DNA of 64,000 nucleotides, taken from positions 124,001-188,000 of the forward strand of contig BNBH01000011.1 in the NCBI GenBank assembly GCA_014655195.1. Direction: 5' to 3'. The number at the start of each line of letters is the position of its first letter. Within the stretch, counting starts at the first letter, position 1. Below the pieces are notes generated by a model, which did no database searches, was not told where the DNA came from, and saw only the letters and a program-made list of their open reading frames with translations. A program made the position numbers and the translations under genes. Below, one piece after another: positions 51,465-60,215 of the stretch. Origin of the DNA: Streptomyces cellulosae. GTDB lineage: Bacteria > Actinomycetota > Actinomycetes > Streptomycetales > Streptomycetaceae.

Positions 51465-52027
51465 GCGGCGGTCTCCTCGGTGGGCTTCTCGGCGGACGCC
51501 TCGGCGGCGGCACGGGCGACCGCCCGCGCGATCTGGCCGTAGGCGCCGCAACGGCAGAGGTTGCCGCTCATACGTTCCTTGATCTCCTCGGTGGTCAGGG
51601 GCAGCGGCCCTGCCTCGGGCCGTACGTCCGCGGTGACGGCGCTGGGCCAGCCGGCGGCGTGCTCCTCGATCATGGCGACGGCCGAACAGATCTGGCCGGG
51701 CGTGCAGTAGCCGCACTGGAAGCCGTCGAGGTCGAGGAACGCCTGCTGCACCGGGTGCAGCCGGTCCCCCTCGGCGACGCCCTCCACGGTGGTGATCTCA
51801 CGGTCCTCGGAGGCGACGGCCAGCTGGAGGCAGGAGACGGTGCGGCGGCCGTCGACGAGGACGGTGCAGGCGCCGCACTGCCCGTGGTCGCAGCCCTTCT
51901 TGGTGCCGGTCAGGTCGAGGCGGTCGCGCAGGGCGTCGAGCAGGGTGGTGCGGTGGTCGACGGTCAGCGTGTGTTTCTCGCCGTTGATGTTCAGGGTGAC
52001 GGTGCTGGACGACGTGGGGGGCGTCAT
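51461..52027 (-). CDS. PaoA-like 2Fe-2S subunit
   Basis: Predicted 188-residue subunit carrying two [2Fe-2S] clusters: a plant-ferredoxin site with Cys46, Cys51, Cys54 and Cys66, and a helical site with Cys105, Cys108, Cys158 and Cys160 (CGYC and CRC). PaoA of E. coli has a Tat leader for periplasmic export, but this N-terminus (TPPTSSSTVTLNINGEKHTL) has none, so the enzyme should be cytosolic. First gene of the operon; the divergent TetR gene and two operators lie upstream. Confidence 0.88.
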   Translation of the reverse strand: MTPPTSSSTVTLNINGEKHTLTVDHRTTLLDALRDRLDLTGTKKGCDHGQCGACTVLVDGRRTVSCLQLAVASEDREITTVEGVAEGDRLHPVQQAFLDLDGFQCGYCTPGQICSAVAMIEEHAAGWPSAVTADVRPEAGPLPLTTEEIKERMSGNLCRCGAYGQIARAVARAAAEASAEKPTEETAA

Positions 52028-52221
52028 GGACGGCCTTCTTTCACGGGTATCTCAGGAGTCACGGGATCGGAAAGGACGGGGCGTGCGGGCGCGGTGCTGT
52101 GCAGGGCGTACGGACTGCGGGATGGTGTGCCGTGCGCGGTCGTGCGGACGCGGCGGTGGCTCGGGGCATGCGGAAGGGCCGTCCCGTGCCGCCCGGGTCC
52201 GCCGATACGATGGACGGGAAG

Positions 52222-52263
52222 CGGACAGCTGTCCGTTACTCAGAACGTAGTGGACAGCTGTCC
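52222..52263. promoter_or_regulatory. paired GGACAGCTGTCC operators
   Basis: CGGACAGCTGTCCG (52222-52235) is a perfect 14-bp palindrome; GGACAGCTGTCC (52252-52263) repeats its 12-bp core. The centres are 29 bases apart, about three turns of DNA. They lie in the 280-base region between the molybdenum hydroxylase operon and the TetR gene and are probably its binding sites. No gene is seen in that region. Confidence 0.8.
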
Positions 52264-52307
52264 GCTTATCAAGGACGGGTTTCGGTCACGGCCCGGAAGG
52301 AGGACCG

Positions 52308-52922
52308 GTGGGCGACCACAAGGACGCGTCCCGGGGCGCGGAGACACCCCAGCGGGCGGACGCGCAGCGCAACCGCGAGCGCATCCTGGCCGTCGCGGTC
52401 ACCGAGCTGACCCGGTCGGCGGACACCCCGCTGAGCGTGATCGCCAAGAAGGCGTGCGTCGGACAGGGCACGTTCTACCGGAACTTCCCCAGCCGCGAGG
52501 CGCTGGTCATGGAGATCTACCGGCACGAGCTGCGGCAGGTCGCCGAGAGCGCGGACCAGCTGCTGAGCACGCGGGAGCCCGACCGGGCGCTGCGGGAGTG
52601 GATGGACCGGCTGGCCCGGTTCGGCATGACCAAGGCGGGCCTCGCGGACGCGATCCGGCAGGCGACCAGCTCCCCGGACGGCCCGGCGAAACCCGGCCAC
52701 GACTCGCTCCTCCAGGCGACGGACCGGCTTCTGAGAGCGTGCGAGGAGGCCGGGGTGATCCGCCCCGGCGTGTCCGCCGACGACCTGATCCTCACCCTCG
52801 GCGGCCTCTGGCAGCTCGACCCCGCGAGTGACTGGCAGTCGCGGGCGGCCCGCCTGTTCGACCTCGTCATGGACGGGCTGCGGGTGGGGGCGCCGGGGCG
52901 GAAGGAGGCGGACGCCCCGTAG
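52308..52922 (+). CDS. TetR/AcrR family transcriptional regulator
   Basis: Predicted 204-residue TetR-family repressor. The HTH is at about residues 22-68 (RILAVAVTELTRSADTPLS, VIAKKACVGQGTFYRNFPSREALV). It lies divergent from the molybdenum hydroxylase operon with two palindromic operators between, so it very likely represses that operon and its own gene. GTG 52308 follows GGAAGGAGGACC. Inducer unknown; aldehydes or the enzyme's substrate are natural guesses. Confidence 0.88.
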   Translation: MGDHKDASRGAETPQRADAQRNRERILAVAVTELTRSADTPLSVIAKKACVGQGTFYRNFPSREALVMEIYRHELRQVAESADQLLSTREPDRALREWMDRLARFGMTKAGLADAIRQATSSPDGPAKPGHDSLLQATDRLLRACEEAGVIRPGVSADDLILTLGGLWQLDPASDWQSRAARLFDLVMDGLRVGAPGRKEADAP

Positions 52923-52940
52923 GGGATGGTCGACGGCTCG

Positions 52941-53846
52941 TCAGGCGAGCGCCGTGGGGGCGAGTTCCCGCAGTTCGCGGAGGGCCGCAGCGACGGCCGG
53001 GCGGGAGTGACCCCCGGTCCGGGTGGCGGTGAGGAGCCTGCGGTGCGGGTCGCCCGCGCAGCGGACGCGGGTGATCGGCAGGTGCGGGGTGACGTGAGCC
53101 ATGCGCGGGATCAGGGCCACGCCGAGGCCGTGGGCGACGAGGTGTGCCGTGGCGTTCCAGTCGCCCGCGTGGTGGACGACTTCGGGGGCGAAGCCGGCGG
53201 CCCCGCACGCGGCCATCACCTGGAGCCGGCACGGGCTCTCCGGCACCGGGGCGATCCACGGCTCGTGGGCCGCCTCGGCCAGGTCGACGCGGTCCCGTCC
53301 GGCCAGCGCGTGCGCGTCCGGCACCACCAGGTCGAACGGGTCGTCCAGCAAGGGCTGCTGGTCGAACCGCGTGTCGCTCATCGGCGGGTTGTGCGGGGTG
53401 GACTCCACCACGGCGAGGTCGGCGGCGCCCTCGAAGAGCAGGTCGAAGATGGCCGGAACGACGGCCTCCGTGATGCGGACCGAGAGCCGCGGGTGCCGCT
53501 CGCCGAGCCGGGCCGCCATCGGCGCGAGCAGCACCGAGACGGCCACCGGGAACCCGGTCACCCGCAGCACCCCGGCCGGATCGCCGTGGTCGGAGCGCAG
53601 ATCCAGCTCGGCCTGGTCCCAGCGGGCCTGGATGGCGTCGGCGTGCGCGAGCAGGGACTCGGCGGCCGGGGTGAGGCGCACCCCGCGGCCCTGGGGTTCC
53701 AGCAGGTCGACGCCCAGGTCACGGGCGAGCTGGCGGATCTGCTGGGATGCGGCGGAGGGTGTGAAGTGCAGGGCGCGGGCGGCCGCGGTGACCGTGCCGT
53801 AGTGGGCGACCGCCCTCAGGACGTGGAGCCGGCGCAGGTCAATCAT
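52941..53846 (-). CDS. LysR family transcriptional regulator
   Basis: Predicted 301-residue LysR-type regulator. The N-terminal winged HTH (RLHVLRAVAHYGTVTAAARALHFTPSAASQQIRQL) spans residues 5-40 and the LysR substrate domain follows (LRVTGFPVAVSVLLAPMAARL). It is divergent from a small zinc-ribbon gene. A TGAAG-N6-CTTCA repeat overlaps its start codon and may be its binding site. Confidence 0.87.
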   Translation of the reverse strand: MIDLRRLHVLRAVAHYGTVTAAARALHFTPSAASQQIRQLARDLGVDLLEPQGRGVRLTPAAESLLAHADAIQARWDQAELDLRSDHGDPAGVLRVTGFPVAVSVLLAPMAARLGERHPRLSVRITEAVVPAIFDLLFEGAADLAVVESTPHNPPMSDTRFDQQPLLDDPFDLVVPDAHALAGRDRVDLAEAAHEPWIAPVPESPCRLQVMAACGAAGFAPEVVHHAGDWNATAHLVAHGLGVALIPRMAHVTPHLPITRVRCAGDPHRRLLTATRTGGHSRPAVAAALRELRELAPTALA

Positions 53847-53861
53847 GAAGTCGAGGCTTCA
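53846..53861. promoter_or_regulatory. TGAAG-N6-CTTCA repeat at the LysR start
   Basis: Perfect 5-bp arms with a 6-base spacer, overlapping the LysR start codon. A possible LysR autoregulatory site; its overlap with the start codon is unusual. Confidence 0.3.
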
Positions 53862-53947
53862 CGGTGGTGTGCACAAAGTCAACCTGGACGTGAACATAAT
53901 CGACGGCGCACTCTTGAGGTGTCGCGACCGACAGCAGGCACACGAGT

Positions 53948-53962
53948 CACGTGAAGCACGTG
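53948..53962. promoter_or_regulatory. CACGTG-AAG-CACGTG repeat
   Basis: Two copies of CACGTG separated by AAG, 18 bases before the ATG of the zinc-ribbon gene. Since each half is itself a palindrome the element reads the same in both orientations. Candidate operator. Confidence 0.35.
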
Positions 53963-53980
53963 GGAATCCAAGGAGTCGCC

Positions 53981-54214
53981 ATGACCAGCACGACCGGCGC
54001 CACGGGTACGACCGGCACCGCCTGCCCCTACTGCGGGTGGCCGGACCACGCGGAGCCGTTCCAGGTCGTCTCGCGGCACGCCACCGGGGCGGGCAGCACG
54101 GTCTGGACGCGCTGCGGCTGCGGGTCGCTCCAGGTCCGCGCGGTGGACGCGCGCGGCATGCGCATCATGTCGCGCAGCCGCCCCGCCGACGTACCGGCGC
54201 CGGGCGGGCGTTGA
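53981..54214 (+). CDS. small zinc-ribbon-like protein
   Basis: A 77-residue protein. Cysteines in ACPYCGWPDHAEPF and RCGCGSLQVR resemble a compact zinc ribbon. The N-terminus is a Thr/Gly-rich low-complexity stretch. ATG 53981 has AAGGAG eight bases upstream, which supports it over an earlier in-frame start. It lies between the LysR gene and the CoA-transferase gene; no function is assigned. Confidence 0.72.
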   Translation: MTSTTGATGTTGTACPYCGWPDHAEPFQVVSRHATGAGSTVWTRCGCGSLQVRAVDARGMRIMSRSRPADVPAPGGR

Positions 54215-54223
54215 GGGCCGGCG

Positions 54224-54271
54224 TTGACAGGCGGTTCGCCCTGGTCGTACTAATCGCGTAGTGATCGCGTA
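54224..54271 (+). promoter_or_regulatory. CoA-transferase promoter with direct repeats
   Basis: TTGACA (54224-54229) is followed after 18 bases by TACTAA (54248-54253), a good SigA-type promoter. Directly after it, ATCGCGTA occurs twice (54253-54260 and 54264-54271) separated by GTG, a possible binding site at the transcript start. Confidence 0.6.
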
Positions 54272-54326
54272 CCGGCCGACGGAGGCCGGTGACCGGGGCG
54301 CGCGGGCGCGGACAGGAGGCGTGGAC

Positions 54327-55511
54327 GTGCGGAGACTCCCCTTGTCCGGGGTGACGGTGGTGACCGTGGAGCAGGCGGTGGCCGCGCCCTACGCCACCCG
54401 GCAGCTGGCCGACCTCGGCGCCCGGGTGATCAAGGTGGAGCGGCCGGGCGAGGGGGACTTCGCCCGGCGCTACGACACCACCGTGCACGGCACGTCCAGC
54501 TACTTCGTGTGGATCAACCGCTCGAAGGAGTCCCTCACGCTCGACCTGAAGGATCCGCGCGGGCGGGACATCCTGCACGAACTGCTGGCGGACGCCGACG
54601 TGTTCGTGCAGAACCTGGCGCCGGGCGCGGCCGGCCGGCTCGGTCTGGACGCCGAGGCGCTGGGCCGCCGCCATCCGCGTCTCGTCCCCTGCACGATCTC
54701 CGGCTGGGGCACGACCGGGCCGTGGGCCGACCGCAAGGCGTACGACCTGCTGGTGCAGTGCCAGACGGGTCTGGTGTCGCTCACCGGCACCCCCGAGGAG
54801 ACCGCCCGCACGGGCATCTCCGTCGCCGACATCGCCGCCGGGATGTACGCGTACAGCGGTGTCCTCACCGCCCTCTACACCCGCGCCACCACCGGCGAGG
54901 TGCACCCGGTGGAGGTGTCCCTGTTCGAGGCGCTGGCGGAGTGGATGGGCCAGCCCGCCTACTACACCCGGTACGGCGGCACCCAGCCGCCCAGGCTGGG
55001 CACCCAGCACGCGACGATCGCCCCGTACGGCACGTTCCGGGCGGCGGACGGGCGCGAGGTGCTGTTCTCCATCCAGAACGAGCGGGAGTGGGCGGCGCTG
55101 TGCCGGGAGTTCCTCGGCCGGCCCGAGCTGACGGACGACCCGCGGTTCGCGACGAGCTCGGACCGTGTGGCGCACCGGGACGAACTGAACGCGATCGTGG
55201 CTGAGCGGTGCGCCCGCGACGACGCGGAGGAGCTGCTGAAGGACCTGGAGGGAATCGGCATCGCCTGCGCCGGGGTCAACGACGTCGAGGCGTTCCTCGA
55301 CCACCCGGTGCTGGCGGCGCGCGACCGGTGGCGCGAGATCGGGGTGCCGGGCGGCACGGCGGAGGCGCTCCTGCCACCCGCCGACCTCGCCGGGATCCCC
55401 GCCCGCATGGACCCGGTGCCGGCGGTGGGCGAACACACGGAATCGATCCTGCGGGATCTGGGGCGCACGGCTGAGGAGATCGAGGGGCTGCGGGCGGACG
55501 GGGTGGTCTGA
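54327..55511 (+). CDS. CaiB/BaiF family CoA-transferase
   Basis: Predicted 394-residue class III CoA-transferase, which moves CoA between carboxylic acids. Family features: LADLGARVIKVERPGEGD near the N-terminus, LKDPRGRDIL, the ISVADIAAGMYAY region carrying the expected catalytic Asp, and the C-terminal small domain. GTG 54327 has AGGAGG seven bases upstream; a GTG at 54321 is too close to that site. Its promoter is at 54224. The LysR gene two genes back may regulate it. Acid substrate unknown. Confidence 0.9.
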   Translation: MRRLPLSGVTVVTVEQAVAAPYATRQLADLGARVIKVERPGEGDFARRYDTTVHGTSSYFVWINRSKESLTLDLKDPRGRDILHELLADADVFVQNLAPGAAGRLGLDAEALGRRHPRLVPCTISGWGTTGPWADRKAYDLLVQCQTGLVSLTGTPEETARTGISVADIAAGMYAYSGVLTALYTRATTGEVHPVEVSLFEALAEWMGQPAYYTRYGGTQPPRLGTQHATIAPYGTFRAADGREVLFSIQNEREWAALCREFLGRPELTDDPRFATSSDRVAHRDELNAIVAERCARDDAEELLKDLEGIGIACAGVNDVEAFLDHPVLAARDRWREIGVPGGTAEALLPPADLAGIPARMDPVPAVGEHTESILRDLGRTAEEIEGLRADGVV

Positions 55512-55523
55512 GAGCTCGGAGGG

Positions 55524-56180
55524 TTACGGCTGATGCTCGCGCAGTGCCCCCAAGACCTCCTCGTCCGTCAGCTGGTCGAACTCGTCGTACCACTGCCCGA
55601 CCGCCATGAAGGCGGCCGGTTCGTGGAGGGTGATCAGGTCGTCGGTCTCGGGGCGGAGGGTGGCGGCGCCCTCCGGGGAGGCGACCGGGACGGCCAGGAC
55701 CAGGCGGGCGGGGTCGCGGGCGCGCAGGGCGCGCAGGGCGCGCAGGGCGGCGCGGGCCGTGGAGCCGGTGGCCAGGCCGTCGTCGACGACGATCACCGTG
55801 CGGCCGCGCGGGTCGGGCGCGGGCCTGCCCTGCCGGTAGAGCCGTTCGCGCCGGAGGAGTTCGGCGCGCTCCCGTTCGACGACGGGCGCGAGGTCGGCCT
55901 GCGTCAGACCCAGGGCGCGCAGCGCCTCCTCGTCGAAGACGGGGACGCCGTCGCCGGCCATCGCGCCGACGCCGTACTCCTCGTGGCGGGGCGCGCCGAT
56001 CTTGCGGACGACGAGCACGTCGAGGGGCGCGCCGAGCGCCTCGGCGACCTCGGCGGCGACGGCGACGCCGCCGCGGGGCAGCGCCAGGACGAGGGGGTCG
56101 GGCAGGGCGCCGGCGTCCTGCCTCTCCCGCAGCCGCGCGGCCAGTTCCCGGCCGGCCTGCCGGCGATCACGGAACCGCAT
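55524..56180 (-). CDS. phosphoribosyltransferase family protein
   Basis: Predicted 218-residue PRTase-fold protein. The PRPP-binding loop TVIVVDDGLATGSTARAAL is near residues 128-146, preceded by LALPRGGVAVAAEVA and LDVLVVRKIG, a form typical of the ComF-like/phosphoribosyltransferase domain proteins fused or adjacent to dienelactone hydrolases. Its nucleobase is unknown and it may instead be a regulator. ATG 56180 has GGAGG eight bases upstream. It converges with the CoA-transferase gene. Confidence 0.85.
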   Translation of the reverse strand: MRFRDRRQAGRELAARLRERQDAGALPDPLVLALPRGGVAVAAEVAEALGAPLDVLVVRKIGAPRHEEYGVGAMAGDGVPVFDEEALRALGLTQADLAPVVERERAELLRRERLYRQGRPAPDPRGRTVIVVDDGLATGSTARAALRALRALRARDPARLVLAVPVASPEGAATLRPETDDLITLHEPAAFMAVGQWYDEFDQLTDEEVLGALREHQP

Positions 56181-56295
56181 GACGGTGACCTCCCTCCGAC
56201 GGTCACGACCCGGTCGGCACCCGCGTACCCCTTCCCCCGGTGCGCGAAGCACCGCCGCGGGGCATGGGGTCCGCACGCTCGGGCAGTCGTGGTGC

Positions 56296-56751
56296 ATGGT
56301 CGGTGACACGAGTGACTCCGGGCAGGCGCCGCGGCGGGACCGCAGCGGGCACCGTTCGGTGGCGCAGGAGGACGACGTACGCATCGAGGCCTGGGCGGCG
56401 AGCCGCGAGCACTGCCTGGCCGAGGCCGTGGTGGCGATGGTGGAGTGCTTCGCCGACGTGTCCGGCGTGAGACCGACCGGGGTGGACCGCATCCGGCTGG
56501 ACGAGACGGACGACGACGACCTGCTGGCCGCGCTGCTGGACGAGGTCCTGTACCGGCTGGAGGCGTACGGCGAGGTGCCGGTGGACGTGGAGGCCGACGA
56601 GGCCGAGGGCGGCCTGGACGTACGGCTCGCGGTCGCGGCCCTCACGGACGTGCGGGTCACCGGGGAGGTGCCGGTGGACATCGGCTGGGACGATCTGCGG
56701 CTGTCGCCGGGGCCGTACGGCTGGTCGTGCGCGGTGACGGTCGGCGGCTGA
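56296..56751 (+). CDS. archease-like protein
   Basis: Predicted 151-residue protein with an archease fold. The core DVRIEAWAASREHCLAEAVVAMVECFAD and a GWSCAVTV end match archease. Archease speeds the RNA ligase RtcB. The usual DHTADV start is changed (SVAQEDDVRIEAW), which may weaken metal binding. No rtcB is seen in this window. ATG 56296 is used. It is divergent from the phosphoribosyltransferase. Confidence 0.75.
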   Translation: MVGDTSDSGQAPRRDRSGHRSVAQEDDVRIEAWAASREHCLAEAVVAMVECFADVSGVRPTGVDRIRLDETDDDDLLAALLDEVLYRLEAYGEVPVDVEADEAEGGLDVRLAVAALTDVRVTGEVPVDIGWDDLRLSPGPYGWSCAVTVGG

Positions 56752-56802
56752 GGCCGCCGGCCCCGCTCAGTAGGTCGGCACGGCGAGGTCGCCGGCCCCG
56801 CT

Positions 56803-57228
56803 TCAGTGGGTCGGCGTCGCGCGGCTGATGTCCGCGAGCGCGGAGTGCGGGTCCTCCTCGGCGGCGAGGTCGCCGAGGCTGACCACGCCCACGGGGCAGC
56901 CGCCGTGCTCCACCACGGGGAGCCGCCGCACGGCGTGTTCCCGCATCAGCTCGACGGCGTGGTCGGTCGTGTCGTCCGGGTCGAGTGTCACCAGCGGCGG
57001 GCGGGTGCACAACGAGCCGACGGTCGTGGCCTCGGGGTCGTGCCCCTCGGCGACGCCGCGCAGCACGATGTCGCGGTCGGTGAGCACGCCGAACAGGTCG
57101 CAGTCGTAGGAGACGAGGACGTCACCGACGTTCTGCTCGCGCATCAGCCGCGCCGCCTGCGTCACCGAGGTCATCGGCTCGACGGAGGTGGTGTGCGCGG
57201 ACATCACGTCGCGTACGCGCGTGGTCAT
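56803..57228 (-). CDS. CBS domain-containing protein
   Basis: Predicted 141-residue protein made of two CBS motifs (RDVMSAHTTSVEPMTSVTQAARLM and LVTLDPDDTTDHAVELMREHAVRRLPVVEHGG), a pair that binds adenosyl ligands such as AMP or ATP. No enzyme domain is fused. It may regulate a partner enzyme; none is obvious. ATG 57228 has GGGAGGCGCCCC upstream. It faces the archease-like gene. Confidence 0.88.
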   Translation of the reverse strand: MTTRVRDVMSAHTTSVEPMTSVTQAARLMREQNVGDVLVSYDCDLFGVLTDRDIVLRGVAEGHDPEATTVGSLCTRPPLVTLDPDDTTDHAVELMREHAVRRLPVVEHGGCPVGVVSLGDLAAEEDPHSALADISRATPTH

Positions 57229-57407
57229 GGGGCGCCTCCCGGTGCGTGGTCACGGTCGCCGTGCGGTCGCGGTTCTCCCTCTGGAGCCCGCGTAGCCCGC
57301 CGCGCCGGGAGTAAACCGGTCCGGTTTGCCCGCGGCGGCCCGGCTCGCTTGGATGGGCCGGTCCCCGGCGGCCCGTCGGGGCGGAATCGGCGGGGGCGGA
57401 AATCGGC

Positions 57408-58676
57408 GTGAGCGGGGGGCGGGTGGACGGGCGGCGGTCGGCGGCGTGGCGGTTCGGGTGGCTGTGGACGGCGTACGGGGTGAGCACCTTCGGCACGCGG
57501 TTCGCGTTCGACGCGTTCGCGCTGGTCGCGCTGCTGGTGCTGCACGCCGGTCCGGCCGAGGTGTCGCTGCTGGCGGCGGTGGGGCCGGCGGTCGGCGCGG
57601 TGCTGTCGGTGCCGCTCGGGCCCTGGGTGGAGTACCGCCGCAAACGCCCGGTGATGATCGCGACGGACCTCGTGCGATGCGCGGTGCTGCTGAGCGTGCC
57701 CCTCGCGTACGCCCTCGACGCGCTCACCGTGGCACAGCTGCTGGTGGTCTCGGTGACGGTGGCGGCGGCCGACATCACGTTCCAGGCGGCGGTCGGCGCG
57801 TACGTGAAGAACGTCGTGCCGGGCGAGGAGTTGCTGCGCGCGAACGGGCGGCTGGAGTCGACGACGTGGACCGCGACCATGCTGGGGCCGCCGCTGGGCG
57901 GGGCGGCGATCGGCTGGTTCGGCCCGGTGACGACGGTCGTCGCCGACGCCGTGAGCTATCTGCTGTCGGCCGGTGCGCTGGGCGCGGCGGGCGGCGGCGA
58001 CCGGCGTCCCGAACGCCCGGACCCACGGCCCCGGCTGCGGGCCGGCGACCTGCTCGACGGGTGGCGGTACATCCTGCGCAGCCGTGAACTGCGTCCGCTG
58101 TTCCTCAACACGGTGCTGGTCAACGGCCTGATCATGGCGTCGTCGCCGCTGTTGGTCGTGCTGATGGTGGGGCCGCTGGGCTTCGCGCCGTGGCAGTACG
58201 GGCTGGCGTTCGCGGTGCCGTGTGTCGGCGGGCTGGTCGGGTCGCGGCTGTCGCGACGGCTGGTGGCGCGGTTCGGGGCGCGGCGGGTGCTGGGCGTGGC
58301 GGGAACGCTGCGGGCGTGCTGGTCGGTCGGGCTGGCGTTCGTGGGTCCGGGCGCGGCGGGGCTGATCCTGGTGATCGTGATCGAGTTCGGGCTGATCACG
58401 AGCATGGGCGTGTTCAACCCGGTGTTCGCCACGCGCCGGCTGGAGCGGACGCCCGCGGACCGGGTGGTCCGCACGCTGTCGGCGTGGTCGGCGACCGGCA
58501 AGGCGTCGGTCGCCGTGCTGACGGCGCTGTGGGGACTCCTGGCGAGCGTCACGGGCCCCCGCACGGCCGTCGCGGTCGCCGGCGCCCTGCTGCCGGCCAC
58601 GGCGCTGCTGCTGCTGCCGCGCCGGCGCGAAGAGGCGCACCAGGAGCTGGACAGGGAGGCACAGGCCAAGGCCTAG
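57408..58676 (+). CDS. MFS transporter
   Basis: Predicted 422-residue membrane protein of the major facilitator superfamily with about 12 hydrophobic segments, in the enterobactin-exporter/multidrug-like branch (FGWLWTAYGVSTFGTRFA at the start). The loop between helices 2 and 3 has the motif-A-like PLGPWVEYRRKRPVM. It likely exports a small molecule. GTG 57408 is used with a GGGGCGG ribosome site. No regulator lies next to it. Confidence 0.83.
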   Translation: MSGGRVDGRRSAAWRFGWLWTAYGVSTFGTRFAFDAFALVALLVLHAGPAEVSLLAAVGPAVGAVLSVPLGPWVEYRRKRPVMIATDLVRCAVLLSVPLAYALDALTVAQLLVVSVTVAAADITFQAAVGAYVKNVVPGEELLRANGRLESTTWTATMLGPPLGGAAIGWFGPVTTVVADAVSYLLSAGALGAAGGGDRRPERPDPRPRLRAGDLLDGWRYILRSRELRPLFLNTVLVNGLIMASSPLLVVLMVGPLGFAPWQYGLAFAVPCVGGLVGSRLSRRLVARFGARRVLGVAGTLRACWSVGLAFVGPGAAGLILVIVIEFGLITSMGVFNPVFATRRLERTPADRVVRTLSAWSATGKASVAVLTALWGLLASVTGPRTAVAVAGALLPATALLLLPRRREEAHQELDREAQAKA

Positions 58677-58692
58677 GTGTTCGTCTGCCTGG

Positions 58693-58746
58693 GGCCGCGG
58701 CGTTCTCCGCCACGTGGTGTTCTCCGCTGGGGTGAACGCCGCGGCC
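58693..58746. terminator. long inverted repeat between MFS and sialidase remnant
   Basis: GGCCGCGGCGTTC (58693-58705) is perfectly complementary to GAACGCCGCGGCC (58734-58746), 13 bp, around 28 bases. The interior contains GTTCTCCGC twice (58702-58710 and 58719-58727) and CCACGTGG. It follows the MFS stop by 16 bases and can act as its terminator; the layered repeats also look like a small mobile-element scar. Confidence 0.5.
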
Positions 58747-58808
58747 GCAGTTCTTTCGATCCGGTTCGCGTCTGTCCGGTCACCGGGGCCCGGGAGGTGT
58801 GGCGGGGG

Positions 58809-60215
58809 TCAGTGGATGTCGATGCGGTCCCCGGTCACGGCCGTGGACACCTCCGTCCCGTCCGGGGCTGTGGCGGACACGGTCAGCCGCGGTGCGAAGC
58901 CCTGGTCGAGGTCGGTCCGGGTGACGGTCCGTCTGCCGCTCTTGCAGACGTAGTCGGCGCCGGGGGCGAGCGTCGCGGCGCCGCATGCGGTGAGATCGGT
59001 CAGGTCCCCGTTCAGCCTGACATCGGTCAGCGTGGTGTTGCCGGGGTTGGACACGCGGGTCCAGTACACCATGGTGTCCCCGACAGGACCGGCCGCTCCC
59101 GCTGCCTGGAGGTTGTCCAGGACGGGCAGGGCGGAGATCTTCGGCGTGGCGGGGGCATCGGCGGCCGCGGCGACGCGGAAGGTGCCGGTCCCGTAGGCGT
59201 GTGCGTCACGGACCGAGTAGACACCCTTGGCCGTGTGGGTGCCGACCGCGGTGAGGGGCACGTCGACCGTGACCTTCACGGTGGCGCCCTGACCCGGGTT
59301 GAGGGCGGGCATCGCCGCGGCGGTGGAGGTCCAGCCTTCGGGAAGGTCGAGGTTCACGGTGCCCGCGGGCAGAGGACGGTCGTTCTGGTTGACCACCCGC
59401 ACGTCGAACTGGTTCTTCTCACCCGCCTTCACCTGTGCCGGTGCGGTGACCGTGACCGGGGCGCAGACCCCGCCGAGCCACTTCAGGTCGAAGGACGAGT
59501 AGGAGATGTGCTGGTAGCCCTGTCGCTCCCAGAGCATGCCGACGCGGGGATCGGGCCCGGTGCCGTCCGACAGCGGGGTGAGCGTGGAGTAGGCGGACGC
59601 TCCCGTGGCGACGACCTTGCGGACCGGCCAGGTCTTCCCGTCGTCGCAGGACATCTTCACGGTGAGGTTGCGCCGGATGCCGGTGTCCTCGGTGTTGCTG
59701 AACAGCAGCCACTTCGACCTGGGGTGGTCGCCCGGCACGTCCGGCGCGAAGCGAGTGATCGACCCGTTGTTCGCCGGGTCGGGCAGCGCCGTGTCCCGCT
59801 GGAACGGGCCGTAGGTGACACCGCCGTCGGTGGAGTGCGCGATCGTGCGGTAGGGCGCCGACCGGTTGTTGAGCAGGATACGTCCGTCGGACAGTTCGAC
59901 GGTCTTGTTCTCGTCCCCGCCGCCGGCGGTGGGTGTACCGGCCTTCCACGTCTCCCCGTGGTCGTCGCTGTAGACGCTGACCACGCGGTTGGCGCCGTCG
60001 GCCCGGACGGCGTACTGCTGGATCAGCCGTCCCTTGCGGGGGCCCTGCCGCAGTTGGATGCCCTCGCCGGAGGCCGCGAACATGCCCGCCCAGGCCGGGT
60101 CCTTGATCTGCGCGGTGATGCGGCGGTGCTTCCAGGTCAGGCCGTCGTCGTCCGAATAGCTGTAGTCGGTCTGCTGGATCGCCGGATCGGAAACCGGCAA
60201 CGACGAGAGCAACCC
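58809..60215 (-). pseudogene. 5'-truncated exo-alpha-sialidase
   Basis: The frame 58809 to about 60200 encodes the second half of a bacterial sialidase of the Micromonospora NedA type. Asp-box repeats (SDDDGLTWKH, SDDHGETWKAG, STDGGVTYGP, CDDGKTWPV), the GDENKTVELSDGR segment and SAYSTLTPLSDGT tyrosine region are present, followed by an Ig-like domain (PVTVTAPAQVKAGEKNQ) and a further Ig/NEW3-like tail. The expected signal peptide and the first ~140 residues, with one of the three arginines and the acid Asp, are missing: the frame upstream of about 60215 shows no match and no signal. No transposase is seen. The 268 bases to 60483 hold no gene I can name. Confidence 0.65.
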
